DNA of 64,000 nt from Aurantibacter aestuarii (GCF_003008425.1 NZ_PXOQ01000007.1:582419-646418), one strand, 5' to 3'; positions 45,158 to 54,757 are shown, counted from the stretch's first letter. Made by a program: numbers and translations. Notes: a model not told the origin generated them from the sequence alone.

Positions 45158-46369
45158 TTGCACGAAACCAACATCATAAAACAGACTAAAGCTCAATTAG
45201 TAGCCTTAAACTGTTGTGTGGTTTTGCCAACTTATAACAATCAAAATACCTTAAAACGTGTTTTAGATGGTGTTTTAAATTACACCACCAATGTTATTGT
45301 GGTTAACGATGGTTCTTCAGATAAAACGAAGGACATTTTAAATAATTATCCGCAAATAACTGCTTTACATCAATCTAAAAATTCAGGAAAAGGACATAGT
45401 TTAAAAATAGGTTTTAAACACGCCTTAAGCATGGGATTTGATTTTGCTATTACTTTAGATACCGATGGGCAACATTTTCCAGACGATATTCCAAATTTCA
45501 CCAATCATTTAGAGCAATCTGCAAATAAAAATCAATTGATTATTGGCGATAGAAACATGAACAATGCCAATGTATTTGCGCAAAGCGCTAAAGGAAATCG
45601 TGTTTCTACCTATTGGGTAAAAGCTGTTACAGGTTTATCGCTTAACGATTCGCAATCTGGTTTTAGATTGTACCCTATAAAAGCCATGAAAGCCATAAAA
45701 TGGCTTAAAATGACCAAGAAATTTGAATTTGAGGTCGAAGCTATTGTAAAAGCGCACTGGATTAATATTTCTATTACGCATGTGCCTATAAAAGTTTTGT
45801 ATGATCCGAAAGAACGGGTTTCACACTTTAGACCATTTTGGGACATTGCACGAATTACGACCTTAATTATATGGTTTCTTTTAGTGAAATTATTTTATGT
45901 TATTCCTAAAAACTTCTTTAAGAAATTAAAAAAAAAAGGACTCAAACAATTTATAGCTGAAGATGTTTTATATACTCAGGATGCTCCAAAAAAGAAAGCA
46001 TTCTCGGTAGCTTTAGGTATTTTTTTAGGCTTATCACCACTTTGGGGATTCCACACGGTTATAGTCATTTTTTTAGCGATGCTATTAAAACTAAATAAAG
46101 TTATTGCTTTTATAAGCTCTAACATAAGTTTGCCTCCATTTATTCCGCTAGTCTTATTGTTAAGTATGCAGGTTGGCAATTGGGTTTTAGGCATAAAAAC
46201 CTATTATACCTTAGAGACCTTTACTAAAAACTACGATTTATTTCAAAATTTAAAATCGTATCTCATAGGTAGTTTGGTTTTAAGCACAAGTTCTGCTTTA
46301 GTTTTTGGACTGTTAAGTTATGGTTTGTTTTCATGGTTTTCACTTAAAAGAAGCGCCAGACATGCTTAA
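45158..46369 (+). CDS. Family 2 glycosyltransferase fused to DUF2062 membrane domain
   Basis: The 403-residue protein has a GT-A domain (CCVVLPTYNNQNTL, VVNDGSSDKTKDI, TLDTDGQHFP with the DxD) of dolichol-phosphate-mannose synthase type. A C-terminal DUF2062 segment with three or more membrane helices follows (SVALGIFLGLSPLWGFHTV). Start is TTG at 45158, directly after an in-frame stop at 45152-45154; no suitable ATG exists. It may glycosylate the pigment lipid or its carrier. Overlaps the exporter start by eight bases. Confidence 0.87.
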   Translation: MHETNIIKQTKAQLVALNCCVVLPTYNNQNTLKRVLDGVLNYTTNVIVVNDGSSDKTKDILNNYPQITALHQSKNSGKGHSLKIGFKHALSMGFDFAITLDTDGQHFPDDIPNFTNHLEQSANKNQLIIGDRNMNNANVFAQSAKGNRVSTYWVKAVTGLSLNDSQSGFRLYPIKAMKAIKWLKMTKKFEFEVEAIVKAHWINISITHVPIKVLYDPKERVSHFRPFWDIARITTLIIWFLLVKLFYVIPKNFFKKLKKKGLKQFIAEDVLYTQDAPKKKAFSVALGIFLGLSPLWGFHTVIVIFLAMLLKLNKVIAFISSNISLPPFIPLVLLLSMQVGNWVLGIKTYYTLETFTKNYDLFQNLKSYLIGSLVLSTSSALVFGLLSYGLFSWFSLKRSARHA

Positions 46370-48791
46370 TCTATTTTACAAATTCTATTTAAAGTTAAAA
46401 AAGAATCCTGTTGTTGGTACTGCTTTACTTTTTATGTTATTAATCGTTTTAGTTTGGCGTATTTTAAGCATAAGTTTTGCTGAAGATGTTTCTAAATTAA
46501 TTCCTCAAAACGAAGACAATAAAACGCTTCAAAAAGTTCTAAAAACAGCTAATTTTTCTGATAAAATTATAGTGCATATTAGAAAAAAAGATGCTGTTTC
46601 TACTGAAACATTAACTAATTATGCCGAAGATTTTTTAGAGGAACTAAATGCATCCAAAAATCCATATATTAAATCCGTTCAAGGTTATATTGAAGAAGAG
46701 TCGTTATTTGAAACTTTAGATGTGGTTTACGAAAACCTTCCGTATTTCTTAACTGCGGAAGACTATCAACACATTGAAGCTAAAATGACTCCAGATAGTA
46801 TAGCTGCTATTACCCAACAGAATTACGAAACACTAATTTCACCATCGGGCTTAATTGCTAAAAAAACCTTGGTTCGTGATCCTTTAGGTCTGTCCTTAAT
46901 GGGAATTAATCATTTAAAATCATTGGGTTTTAACGATGATTTTAAAATAGTCAATGGATTTTTAGTTAATAAGAAAGAAACCGATGTGTTGTTATTTATA
47001 ACACCTAAATTTCCAACCAGCGAAACTCAAAAAAACACCCAATTTAGCACTGCTTTATACAACTTACAATCTAAATTAAACACTAAATATCAATCCGAAA
47101 TTACAGCGTCATATTTTGGAGGTGTTTTAATAGCAGTTGCTAATGCCAACCAAATTAAAACCGATGTTATTTTAACCGTAAGTTTGGCGCTAAGCTTGCT
47201 TTTAATGGTGTTTATCGTGTTTTACAGAAGTGTTTTTGTGCCAATTATTTTGCTTTTACCAACCGTTTTTGGGGCTTTAGTGGCTTTAGCCATTTTAAGC
47301 TTATTTAAAACTCAAATATCAGCCATTTCGTTAGGCGTTGGTGCGGTTTTATTAGGTGTAACTTTAGATTATGCTTTACATATTTTAACGCATTTACGTG
47401 CCCAACATACCATAGAAGACACTTTAAATCAGGTCACGAAACCTATTATTATGAGTAGTGTAACCACTGCTTTGGCTTTTTTCTGTTTGTTGTTTATCAA
47501 TTCCGATGCGCTACAAGATTTAGGACTTTTTGCAGGATTAAGTGTATTAAGTGCTGCATTTTTTGCTTTGGTATTAATTCCTGTGTTATACAAAGCGCCT
47601 AAAAAGAAAACATTAGCCAAACAAACGCCTATTGATAAGTTTGCATCGTATCCATTCCATCAAAAAAAAGGATGGATTATTGGCTTAGTCTTGCTTTTAA
47701 TTGGTAGTGTGTTTTTCTATTCTCAGGTATCATTTAATAAAAATCTGTCGAGTTTAAATTTTGTGCCTCAACATTTAAAACAAGCCGAAAAAGAGTTAGA
47801 CCAATTAACCAATGCTTCAGATAAATCGGTGTATTTAGTGAGTTATGGGAATACTTTAGACGAAGCTTTACAACATAACGATATATTATTTTCAACATTA
47901 AAAAAGCAAAAGGCCACTAACAGTTTAGTGAGTTTTACATCGGTTACGCCATTAGTAAAATCTAAGCGCACGCAAAAAGAAGGTTTACAACAATGGACGA
48001 CTTTTTTTAATGAAGAACGAAAGCAATTTTTAAAAGAGGAATTCATTTTAAAAGGCGAAGTTTTCGGTTTTAAACCCGAAACGCATCAGGCATTTTATAA
48101 TTTACTCAACCAGCCTTTCAATATTCTTCATCTTGAAGACTTAAAAGGCATCGCTTCAATTTCTCCTGAAGATTTCATAAGCTCAAATGATCAATTCCAT
48201 ACGGTTACGACATTAGTCAAATTAAAAGACAATCAAGTCAATGCTTTTAAAGCTCAATTTAAAAATCAAAAAGGGACTATTTTAATAGACAGACAAGCTA
48301 TTAACGAGGATTTGTTAGGACAATTAAAAAACAGCTTTAACACCTTAATGTTGTATTGCTTTGGAGCGGTTTTATTAGTGTTATTTATTTTTTATAGAAA
48401 TATTAAGTTAGTTCTGGCAACTATTTTACCAATTGTAATAACCTGGTTAATTACCATTGGACTTATGGCGTTTTTTAATATTCAGTTTAATGTATTTAAC
48501 ATTATAATCTCAACCTTTATTTTTGGTTTAGGCGTAGATTACAGTATATTTATTACCAATGGTTTAATCAAGAATAATAAACAAGAAAACGCAGTGTTGC
48601 CAACGTATAAGACTTCGGTTATTTTATCGGTAATTACCACGTTATTAGGTGTTGGTATTTTATTTTTAGCCAAGCATCCAGCGTTGCAATCGTTAGCATT
48701 AGTATCGGTAATTGGAATAAGCACAGCGCTATTAGTTTCGTTTACTTTGCAACCGCTTGTGTACAATGTATTATGTAAATCGAAGAAATAA
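46362..48791 (+). CDS. RND/MMPL-family exporter of the pigment cluster
   Basis: The 809-residue membrane protein has about 12 helices in two repeats, each with a large periplasmic loop after the first helix. The second-helix signatures SLGVGAVLLGVTLDYALHI and FGLGVDYSIFI are typical of MMPL/RND lipid exporters. I use the ATG at 46362 (MLNLFYKFYLKLKK), since a 14-residue longer version has no family support. It probably extracts the polyene lipid from the inner membrane and hands it to the LolA-like carrier. Confidence 0.92.
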   Translation: MLNLFYKFYLKLKKNPVVGTALLFMLLIVLVWRILSISFAEDVSKLIPQNEDNKTLQKVLKTANFSDKIIVHIRKKDAVSTETLTNYAEDFLEELNASKNPYIKSVQGYIEEESLFETLDVVYENLPYFLTAEDYQHIEAKMTPDSIAAITQQNYETLISPSGLIAKKTLVRDPLGLSLMGINHLKSLGFNDDFKIVNGFLVNKKETDVLLFITPKFPTSETQKNTQFSTALYNLQSKLNTKYQSEITASYFGGVLIAVANANQIKTDVILTVSLALSLLLMVFIVFYRSVFVPIILLLPTVFGALVALAILSLFKTQISAISLGVGAVLLGVTLDYALHILTHLRAQHTIEDTLNQVTKPIIMSSVTTALAFFCLLFINSDALQDLGLFAGLSVLSAAFFALVLIPVLYKAPKKKTLAKQTPIDKFASYPFHQKKGWIIGLVLLLIGSVFFYSQVSFNKNLSSLNFVPQHLKQAEKELDQLTNASDKSVYLVSYGNTLDEALQHNDILFSTLKKQKATNSLVSFTSVTPLVKSKRTQKEGLQQWTTFFNEERKQFLKEEFILKGEVFGFKPETHQAFYNLLNQPFNILHLEDLKGIASISPEDFISSNDQFHTVTTLVKLKDNQVNAFKAQFKNQKGTILIDRQAINEDLLGQLKNSFNTLMLYCFGAVLLVLFIFYRNIKLVLATILPIVITWLITIGLMAFFNIQFNVFNIIISTFIFGLGVDYSIFITNGLIKNNKQENAVLPTYKTSVILSVITTLLGVGILFLAKHPALQSLALVSVIGISTALLVSFTLQPLVYNVLCKSKK

Positions 48792-48798
48792 TCACAGT

Positions 48799-49683
48799 AT
48801 GGAACGTATCAAAACCACAGAAATTCCAAGAATAAAATCAATTTCTAAAGAAGATTTTATCACGCATTATTTTAAGCCTCAAAAACCGGTGATTATTGAA
48901 GATTTAGCCAAATCATGGCCAGCTTATAATACATGGAGTTTAGATTATATTCAAAGTAAAGCTGGCGACCAGATTGTGCCACTTTATAATAACGAACCTA
49001 CAAAAGGACGCACTAATTCTGTAGTGCCTGCAAAAAAAATGAAACTATACGATTATATCGAGTTGCTTAAAACGCAACCTACAGATTTGCGTATGTTTTT
49101 TTATAATGTATTGCAAAAAATGCCGGAATTAACCAAAGATTTTAGCTATCCGGATATGGGATTAAAGTTTTTCAAAAAACTACCGGTTATGTTTTTTGGC
49201 GGGAAAGGCTCGAAAGTTTTAGCGCATTACGATATGGATTTAGCCGATTTGGTTCACTTTCATTTTCATGGGACTAAAAATGTCACACTTTTTGCACCAG
49301 ACCAAGCACAATATTTATACAAAGTACCTTACACGGTACATAATTTAGAATGTATAGATATGGATAATCCCGATTTTGAAAAATATCCAATGCTAAAACA
49401 AGCGCATGGTTTACATGCCGAAATGAATCATGGCGATGCGCTTTACATGCCAAGTGGTTACTGGCATTATATTACTTACGAAAATGGCGGATTTTCCATT
49501 ACGCTTCGGGCTTTTCCAAGAACTGTAAAAGGTTTAGCTAAGTTGTTTAAAAACCTTGTTTTTATGCGTACTTTCGAAAATATCATGCGACGTATTCAAG
49601 GTCAGAAATGGGTGGATAATAAAGAAGCCAATACCATAAAACGAGTGAACAAACGCTATGAAAAGGAATTTAAAAATCAGTAA
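48799..49683 (+). CDS. JmjC-like cupin (2-oxoglutarate/Fe(II) type) protein
   Basis: The 294-residue protein matches cupin_8/JmjC proteins: KPVIIEDLAKSWPAY near the N-terminus, the HxD iron ligands in LAHYDMDLADLVH, a Lys/Thr region TKNVTLFAP and the distal His in PSGYWHYITYE. Such enzymes hydroxylate amino acids, lipids or small molecules. I use the ATG at 48799, eight bases after the exporter stop. In this cluster it could oxidise the pigment or a lipid acceptor. The substrate is unknown. Confidence 0.88.
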   Translation: MERIKTTEIPRIKSISKEDFITHYFKPQKPVIIEDLAKSWPAYNTWSLDYIQSKAGDQIVPLYNNEPTKGRTNSVVPAKKMKLYDYIELLKTQPTDLRMFFYNVLQKMPELTKDFSYPDMGLKFFKKLPVMFFGGKGSKVLAHYDMDLADLVHFHFHGTKNVTLFAPDQAQYLYKVPYTVHNLECIDMDNPDFEKYPMLKQAHGLHAEMNHGDALYMPSGYWHYITYENGGFSITLRAFPRTVKGLAKLFKNLVFMRTFENIMRRIQGQKWVDNKEANTIKRVNKRYEKEFKNQ

Positions 49684-51358
49684 AACCAGCGCTTTTCTCT
49701 TTAAAATAACGGTTGTTTTTGCAACCTTTATGTTAAGTTCTTGTGGAGTAAAAAAATCACTAAAACATCAACCTGACTTAAGTTCTTACACAACCAATAC
49801 AGTAGAAAAAACACTTATAAACGATTCTACGTTTAAAGTAAATAAAAGCTTTTTAACTAAAAACAAGTTTGGGCTTTACGAGTTATATGTGGAAGGAAAC
49901 GCTTACCAACGCGGATTAGATATTGGAGTATTAACCAAAGATTTAATGTACACACAGGAAAAAGTGTTTTTCGATAAAATTAAAACCTTAGTTCCAAGTG
50001 AAGGCAAACAGAAATTCTTACAGAAATTTTTGCACTGGTATAACCGAAAAATATACAAACACATTCCTAATGAGTTTAAAGCTGAAATTTATGGCGTATC
50101 GCGCTATGCTTCGGAAGATTTTAATGGTATTGCAACGCCATATTTACGCTCGTTATATTTACATGGCGCTCACGATATTGGTCATGCCTTACAAGATTTA
50201 GCTTTGGTAGGTTGTACGTCTTTTGCGGTTTGGGACGATAAAACTGAAGATGGCAATTTATTGATTGGGCGTAATTTCGATTTTTATGCAGGAGACGATT
50301 TTGCCAAAAATAAAATGATTGCATTTGTAAAACCAGATCAAGGTTATGCGTTTATGTCTGTTACTTGGGGCGGAATGATTGGCGTGGTTTCTGGGATGAA
50401 TGTGGAAGGTTTAACGGTAACTATAAATGCTGGAAAATCTAAAATTCCATTAGTAGCAAAAACACCAATTTCCATTTTAACCCGAGAAATCCTTCAGTAT
50501 GCGAGTACGATAGAAGAAGCTATTGAAATTGCAAAAAAACGAGAGGTTTTTGTCTCCGAATCTATACTAGTTGGAAGTTCTAAATCTAATAACGCGGTTT
50601 TAATAGAAGTATCTCCAAAGAATTTTGGCGTTTATAAAGTCGAAAATTCAAGTGAATTGGTCTGTTCTAATCATTTTCAAAGTGATGCTTATGCAAAAGA
50701 TAACAGAAATTTAAAAACCATTAAAGAAAGTCATACCGCATATCGCTACGAAAGAGCAGAACAATTATTGGAAAATCATGATAAAATCAATCCAGAAAAG
50801 GCAGTAGAAATTCTAAGAGACACCAAAGGTTTAAACGATAAACACATTGGTTTTGGTAACGAAAAAGCGTTAAATCAGTTGTTAGCTCATCATGGTATTG
50901 TGTTTCAGCCTAAAGATTTAAAAGTTTGGGTTTCCAGTAATCCGTATCAGTTAGGAGCATTTGTGGCTTACGATTTACATACGGTTTTTGATGAATCGTT
51001 TCATATTTCAAACGACCAAAATATTTATAACGCAGATTGGGTTATTTCCAAAGATGATTTTGTGAACACGGAAGCCTTCAGACACTATGAAGCTTACCGC
51101 AAACAAGAACGTCTTTTAGAGCAGCAATTAGAAAACAATACAGTTAGTGCCACTCAAGACTTTTCAGCATTTATAAACCTGAATCCAGAGTATTGGAAAG
51201 CATATTATTTAGTAGGTTTGCATTATTATAATCAAAAAGAGTACGCAAAAGCTTTATCTTATTTTGAAACTTCTAAAACCAAAGAAGTTACCACGCTTTT
51301 AGATGAAGAACGCTTAGAGAAACTCATAAAAAAATCGAACCGAAAAGCTAAAAAATGA
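49658..51358 (+). CDS. C45-type Ntn-hydrolase/acyltransferase lipoprotein
   Basis: The 566-residue protein has a lipobox LSSC (Cys29) and an N-terminal nucleophile hydrolase domain with the C45 motif LVGCTSFAVWDD (Cys186 would become the N-terminal nucleophile after self-cleavage) and LIGRNFDFY, WGGMIGVVSGMN. A TPR-like helical tail follows (about 500-555). C45 proteins include acyl-CoA:amine acyltransferases, so an acylation or deacylation step on the envelope side is plausible. It overlaps the cupin gene by 26 bases. Confidence 0.87.
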   Translation: MKRNLKISKTSAFLFKITVVFATFMLSSCGVKKSLKHQPDLSSYTTNTVEKTLINDSTFKVNKSFLTKNKFGLYELYVEGNAYQRGLDIGVLTKDLMYTQEKVFFDKIKTLVPSEGKQKFLQKFLHWYNRKIYKHIPNEFKAEIYGVSRYASEDFNGIATPYLRSLYLHGAHDIGHALQDLALVGCTSFAVWDDKTEDGNLLIGRNFDFYAGDDFAKNKMIAFVKPDQGYAFMSVTWGGMIGVVSGMNVEGLTVTINAGKSKIPLVAKTPISILTREILQYASTIEEAIEIAKKREVFVSESILVGSSKSNNAVLIEVSPKNFGVYKVENSSELVCSNHFQSDAYAKDNRNLKTIKESHTAYRYERAEQLLENHDKINPEKAVEILRDTKGLNDKHIGFGNEKALNQLLAHHGIVFQPKDLKVWVSSNPYQLGAFVAYDLHTVFDESFHISNDQNIYNADWVISKDDFVNTEAFRHYEAYRKQERLLEQQLENNTVSATQDFSAFINLNPEYWKAYYLVGLHYYNQKEYAKALSYFETSKTKEVTTLLDEERLEKLIKKSNRKAKK

Positions 51359-52650
51359 TTCCAGACATTGAAACACAATCGGTTGAAGCCATTAAAATTT
51401 TTCAGGAGCAGAAGTTAGCTGAAGCTTTGCAGTATTTAGACGCTAAATCTAAGTTTTACAAAACACTTTTTAAATCTAATAACATTTCAATTTCTGAAAT
51501 TAAAACGATTGAAGATTTACAACAGATTCCTGTAACCACTAAAACCGATTTACAACGCCATAATACCGATTTTATATGTGTGGATAAAACGGAAATTGTA
51601 GATTATAATACCACTTCTGGAACCTTAGGCGAACCTGTTTTTTTTCCTTTAACTGAAAACGATTTAGAGCGTTTAGCCTATAACGAAGCCATTTCTTTTG
51701 CAACCGCACAAGTAACCAAAACCGATGTGTTGCAGCTCATGACCACTATAGACAAATGTTTTATGGCAGGTTTGGCGTATTTTTTAGGAGCAAAAAAAAT
51801 TGGCGCAGGAATTATAAGGTTAGGTATTGCATCTCCCGCACAGCATTGGGATAGTATTTTAAAATTTGAGCCTAATTATTTAATCGCAGTACCTTCATTT
51901 TTAATTAAATTAAAAGCATTTGCGCTGCAAAATAACTTCAACCTAAATGCAACCAGTATAAAACGCATTATTTGCATTGGTGAACCTATTCGTCAGGACG
52001 ATTTTTCGTTAAATGCTTTAGGTAAAAAAATTACAGAAAATTGGAATGTGGAGCTGTTTTCAACTTACGCTTCTACCGAAATGGCAACTGCATTTACAGA
52101 ATGTGAAGTCCAACAAGGCGGACATCATCATCCGGAATTAGTGATTGTAGAAATTTTAGACGAAAAAAATGAAACGGTAAAACCGGGTGAAGTTGGCGAG
52201 CTAACCATTACCACTTTAGGTTTAGAAGCCATGCCATTATTGCGTTACAAGACAGGCGATATGGTTAAAGCGCATACCAAGTTTTGCTCTTGTGGAAGAC
52301 AAACCTTGCGTTTAAGTCCGGTTTTTGGACGTAAACAACAAATGATTAAGTTAAAAGGCACAACTCTTTATCCTCCAGCCATTCAAAATGTGTTAAACGA
52401 TGTAGAGTTTGTTATAGATTATGTCATCGAAATTCACCATTCCAGATTAGATTTGGATGAGGTGATTATAAAAACACTATTGCAAAACCCATCTGAAGAT
52501 CAAAAAGAAAAACTAATTAATGTTTTAAAATCTAAATTGCGAGTAACTCCAAAAATTGAGTTGGCGTCTGCAGAAGATTTATTTAAACTTAAACAAAGTA
52601 AAGGCGGCAGAAAACCTGTAACTATTTTAGACTATCGTAAGCAATTTTAA
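51355..52650 (+). CDS. Phenylacetate-CoA-ligase-like adenylate-forming enzyme
   Basis: The 431-residue protein belongs to the PaaK branch of ANL enzymes: phosphate loop NTTSGTLGEPVFFPLT, STYASTEMATAF, GELTITTLGLEAMPLLRYKTGD and C-terminal KQSKGGRKPV. It probably activates an aromatic or polyene acid (for example 4-coumarate) as an adenylate for loading onto CoA or ACP. The ACGRQ-like CSCGRQTLRLSP segment is typical of the family. Its ATG overlaps the previous stop by four bases. Confidence 0.89.
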   Translation: MIPDIETQSVEAIKIFQEQKLAEALQYLDAKSKFYKTLFKSNNISISEIKTIEDLQQIPVTTKTDLQRHNTDFICVDKTEIVDYNTTSGTLGEPVFFPLTENDLERLAYNEAISFATAQVTKTDVLQLMTTIDKCFMAGLAYFLGAKKIGAGIIRLGIASPAQHWDSILKFEPNYLIAVPSFLIKLKAFALQNNFNLNATSIKRIICIGEPIRQDDFSLNALGKKITENWNVELFSTYASTEMATAFTECEVQQGGHHHPELVIVEILDEKNETVKPGEVGELTITTLGLEAMPLLRYKTGDMVKAHTKFCSCGRQTLRLSPVFGRKQQMIKLKGTTLYPPAIQNVLNDVEFVIDYVIEIHHSRLDLDEVIIKTLLQNPSEDQKEKLINVLKSKLRVTPKIELASAEDLFKLKQSKGGRKPVTILDYRKQF

Positions 52651-53975
52651 TGGCAGATATTTCACTAAGACGAATTAATCAACTCGCAATTCCAGCCTTA
52701 ATTGCCGGAATTTCAGAGCCTATATTATCTTTAACCGATGCAGCAGTAGTAGGAAATGTAGTCGTAAATCCTGTAGAGTCATTAGCAGCAGTGGGAATTG
52801 TGTCTACCTTTTTATCTATGTTAATATGGGTTTTGGGTCAAACGCGAAGTGCTATTTCATCTTTACTTTCTCAAGCTTTAGGCGCAAATAATCTGGAAAA
52901 TTTAAAAGATTTACCAGCGCAAGCTATTTTTATTATCACCAGTTTAAGTGTACTGATTATTATCGCAACGTATCCTTTAGCTATACAGATTTTCCAGCTT
53001 TACAATGCAGAAAATCTGGTGTTGGATTTTAGTGTGGATTATTATAAAATTCGTGTGTTTGGTTTTCCTTTTACCTTATATGTTATTGCTGTATTTGGAG
53101 TGTTTAGAGGTTTGCAAAACACCTATTTTCCTATGTTAATAGCCATTACTGGAGCCGTGTTAAATGTGGCGTTAGATTTAGTTTTAGTTAATGGTATTTC
53201 TGGTGTCACGCCTGCCTTTCATATAAAAGGTGCAGCGTATGCAAGTATTATTTCACAAGCCACTATGGCTTTAATGGCAACCTATTATTTGTACAAAAAA
53301 ACCAGTATTACCTTAAGGTTGAGGTTTCCATTTAATCCTAAAATTAAGGATTTTGTACTTATGATATTAAACCTGTTTGTGCGTACATTAGCTTTAAACG
53401 CCGCATTATATTTTGCAACTAGTTTTGCCACAAGCTATGGTAAAAATTATATTGCAGCTTACACTATTGCTATAAACTTATGGTTTTTAGGAGCATTTTT
53501 AATAGATGGATACGCTAGTGCAGGTAATATTTTATCGGGACGTTTATTGGGACAAAAAAACTATAAGCATTTATTACAATTAAGTCATAAACTTATAAAA
53601 TGCGGTATTGTGTTAGGTCTTGTTATTGCTGCATTTGGTTTTGTAGCTTATAATTATATTGGTTTAATTTTCACAAAAGAACCACAAGTGTTAACCGAAT
53701 TTAAAACCGTATTCTGGCTGGTTTTAGCAATGCAGCCTATAGCTGCAGTTGCCTTTATTTTTGATGGGATGTTTAAAGGAATGGGAAAAATGAAATACCT
53801 TAGAAACGTCCTTTTAGGATCTACATTTTTAGTATTTATACCTGTGCTTTACGTCTTAGATCTTTACGATTTTAAACTTTATGCAATTTTTATTGCATTT
53901 ACTTTATGGATGGTAGCAAGAGGTTTACCATTAATTCTTAAATTTAGACACGATTTTATACCACTAATAAAATAA
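52650..53975 (+). CDS. MATE-family efflux transporter
   Basis: The 441-residue protein has 12 predicted membrane helices and the MATE features (INQLAIPALIAGISEPILSL, VGIVSTFLSML, a repeated second half). It exports small organic solutes with Na+ or H+ antiport. It overlaps the ligase gene by one base, so it is part of the same transcript. Its cargo could be a pathway intermediate or be unrelated to pigment. Confidence 0.92.
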   Translation: MADISLRRINQLAIPALIAGISEPILSLTDAAVVGNVVVNPVESLAAVGIVSTFLSMLIWVLGQTRSAISSLLSQALGANNLENLKDLPAQAIFIITSLSVLIIIATYPLAIQIFQLYNAENLVLDFSVDYYKIRVFGFPFTLYVIAVFGVFRGLQNTYFPMLIAITGAVLNVALDLVLVNGISGVTPAFHIKGAAYASIISQATMALMATYYLYKKTSITLRLRFPFNPKIKDFVLMILNLFVRTLALNAALYFATSFATSYGKNYIAAYTIAINLWFLGAFLIDGYASAGNILSGRLLGQKNYKHLLQLSHKLIKCGIVLGLVIAAFGFVAYNYIGLIFTKEPQVLTEFKTVFWLVLAMQPIAAVAFIFDGMFKGMGKMKYLRNVLLGSTFLVFIPVLYVLDLYDFKLYAIFIAFTLWMVARGLPLILKFRHDFIPLIK

Positions 53976-53980
53976 ACATC

Positions 53981-54061
53981 ATGGGAAATTCATTATTCGC
54001 TATACTAGCATTGGTTTTAATTATCATTTACTTTTACAACCGCATGCGTAATAAAAGATAA
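53981..54061 (+). CDS. Small single-helix membrane protein, 26 residues
   Basis: ATG at 53981, five bases after the MATE stop, encodes MGNSLFAILALVLIIIYFYN and a short basic end RMRNKR, i.e. one membrane helix with a positive C-terminus that would stay in the cytoplasm. The stop lies directly against the convergent stop of the next gene with no bases between. Membrane-helix content, spacing and charge pattern support it as a real miniprotein, but no family is known to me. Confidence 0.55.
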   Translation: MGNSLFAILALVLIIIYFYNRMRNKR

Positions 54062-54703
54062 CTAACGCGTCTTTAACCAACCTGTTATACTTAAACGTTT
54101 TGTATTAACTGGTTTTACTTCGTGTTCTATAATTTGACTTTCAAAAATTACCACTCGACCAGGAAAAGGATAAATGACTTTTTCGGTTTCTTGGTTATTT
54201 TCATTTAAATACAACACCAGCTCACCACCATTTTCAGGTTGCCAATCCTCATCGTTTAAATAACAAACAAAGGAGAGTTTTCGGCGGTCATCATTTTGAA
54301 AAGTATCGATATGGCGTTTATAAAACGTCCCTGTTGGATAAATGGCATAATGAAACTCTTTGTGCAATATCCCCATAAAACATGTTTTATTAAGGTAGGC
54401 AATCAAATCATTCAGCTTATTAAAAAATGGAAGTTCTCTAAAATTTGCTGTTTTTTCGTCCATCCATAAAATCACATCACCTCGAATATATTTGGCAACT
54501 ACTTCGTTAACACGGTTTCCTATGGCAGCTTTCTTAAAACTTTCAGCTTCATATTTTATAAGCAGTTCCTCACGTAAAGTAGCAACTTGTTCAGCCGAGA
54601 AAAAATCTTCAACAATACTATACTTTTTAGTCGCAATATCTTTAATAATAGTTTCGTATTGCTCATTAATAACAAAATCTAATTGCTCAAAAAGTTCTGC
54701 CAT
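54062..54703 (-). CDS. 2-oxoglutarate/Fe(II)-dependent oxygenase (prolyl hydroxylase-like)
   Basis: The 213-residue protein has the double-stranded beta-helix motifs FYKRHIDTFQNDDRRKL (HxD ligands), LNDEDWQPENGGELVLYL and the distal His in IEHEVKPV with the 2OG-binding Arg in TKRLSITGW. It resembles prolyl 4-hydroxylase-type enzymes of the 2OG-FeII_3 family. I prefer the ATG at 54703 over one 18 bases upstream. Its substrate is unknown. It converges on the pigment cluster and is probably not part of it. Confidence 0.9.
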   Translation of the reverse strand: MAELFEQLDFVINEQYETIIKDIATKKYSIVEDFFSAEQVATLREELLIKYEAESFKKAAIGNRVNEVVAKYIRGDVILWMDEKTANFRELPFFNKLNDLIAYLNKTCFMGILHKEFHYAIYPTGTFYKRHIDTFQNDDRRKLSFVCYLNDEDWQPENGGELVLYLNENNQETEKVIYPFPGRVVIFESQIIEHEVKPVNTKRLSITGWLKTR

Positions 54704-54757
54704 ATAAATAATTTTAATCAAAAGTAGGCTAAAAAAAAATTGCTAAGCCAAAATATT

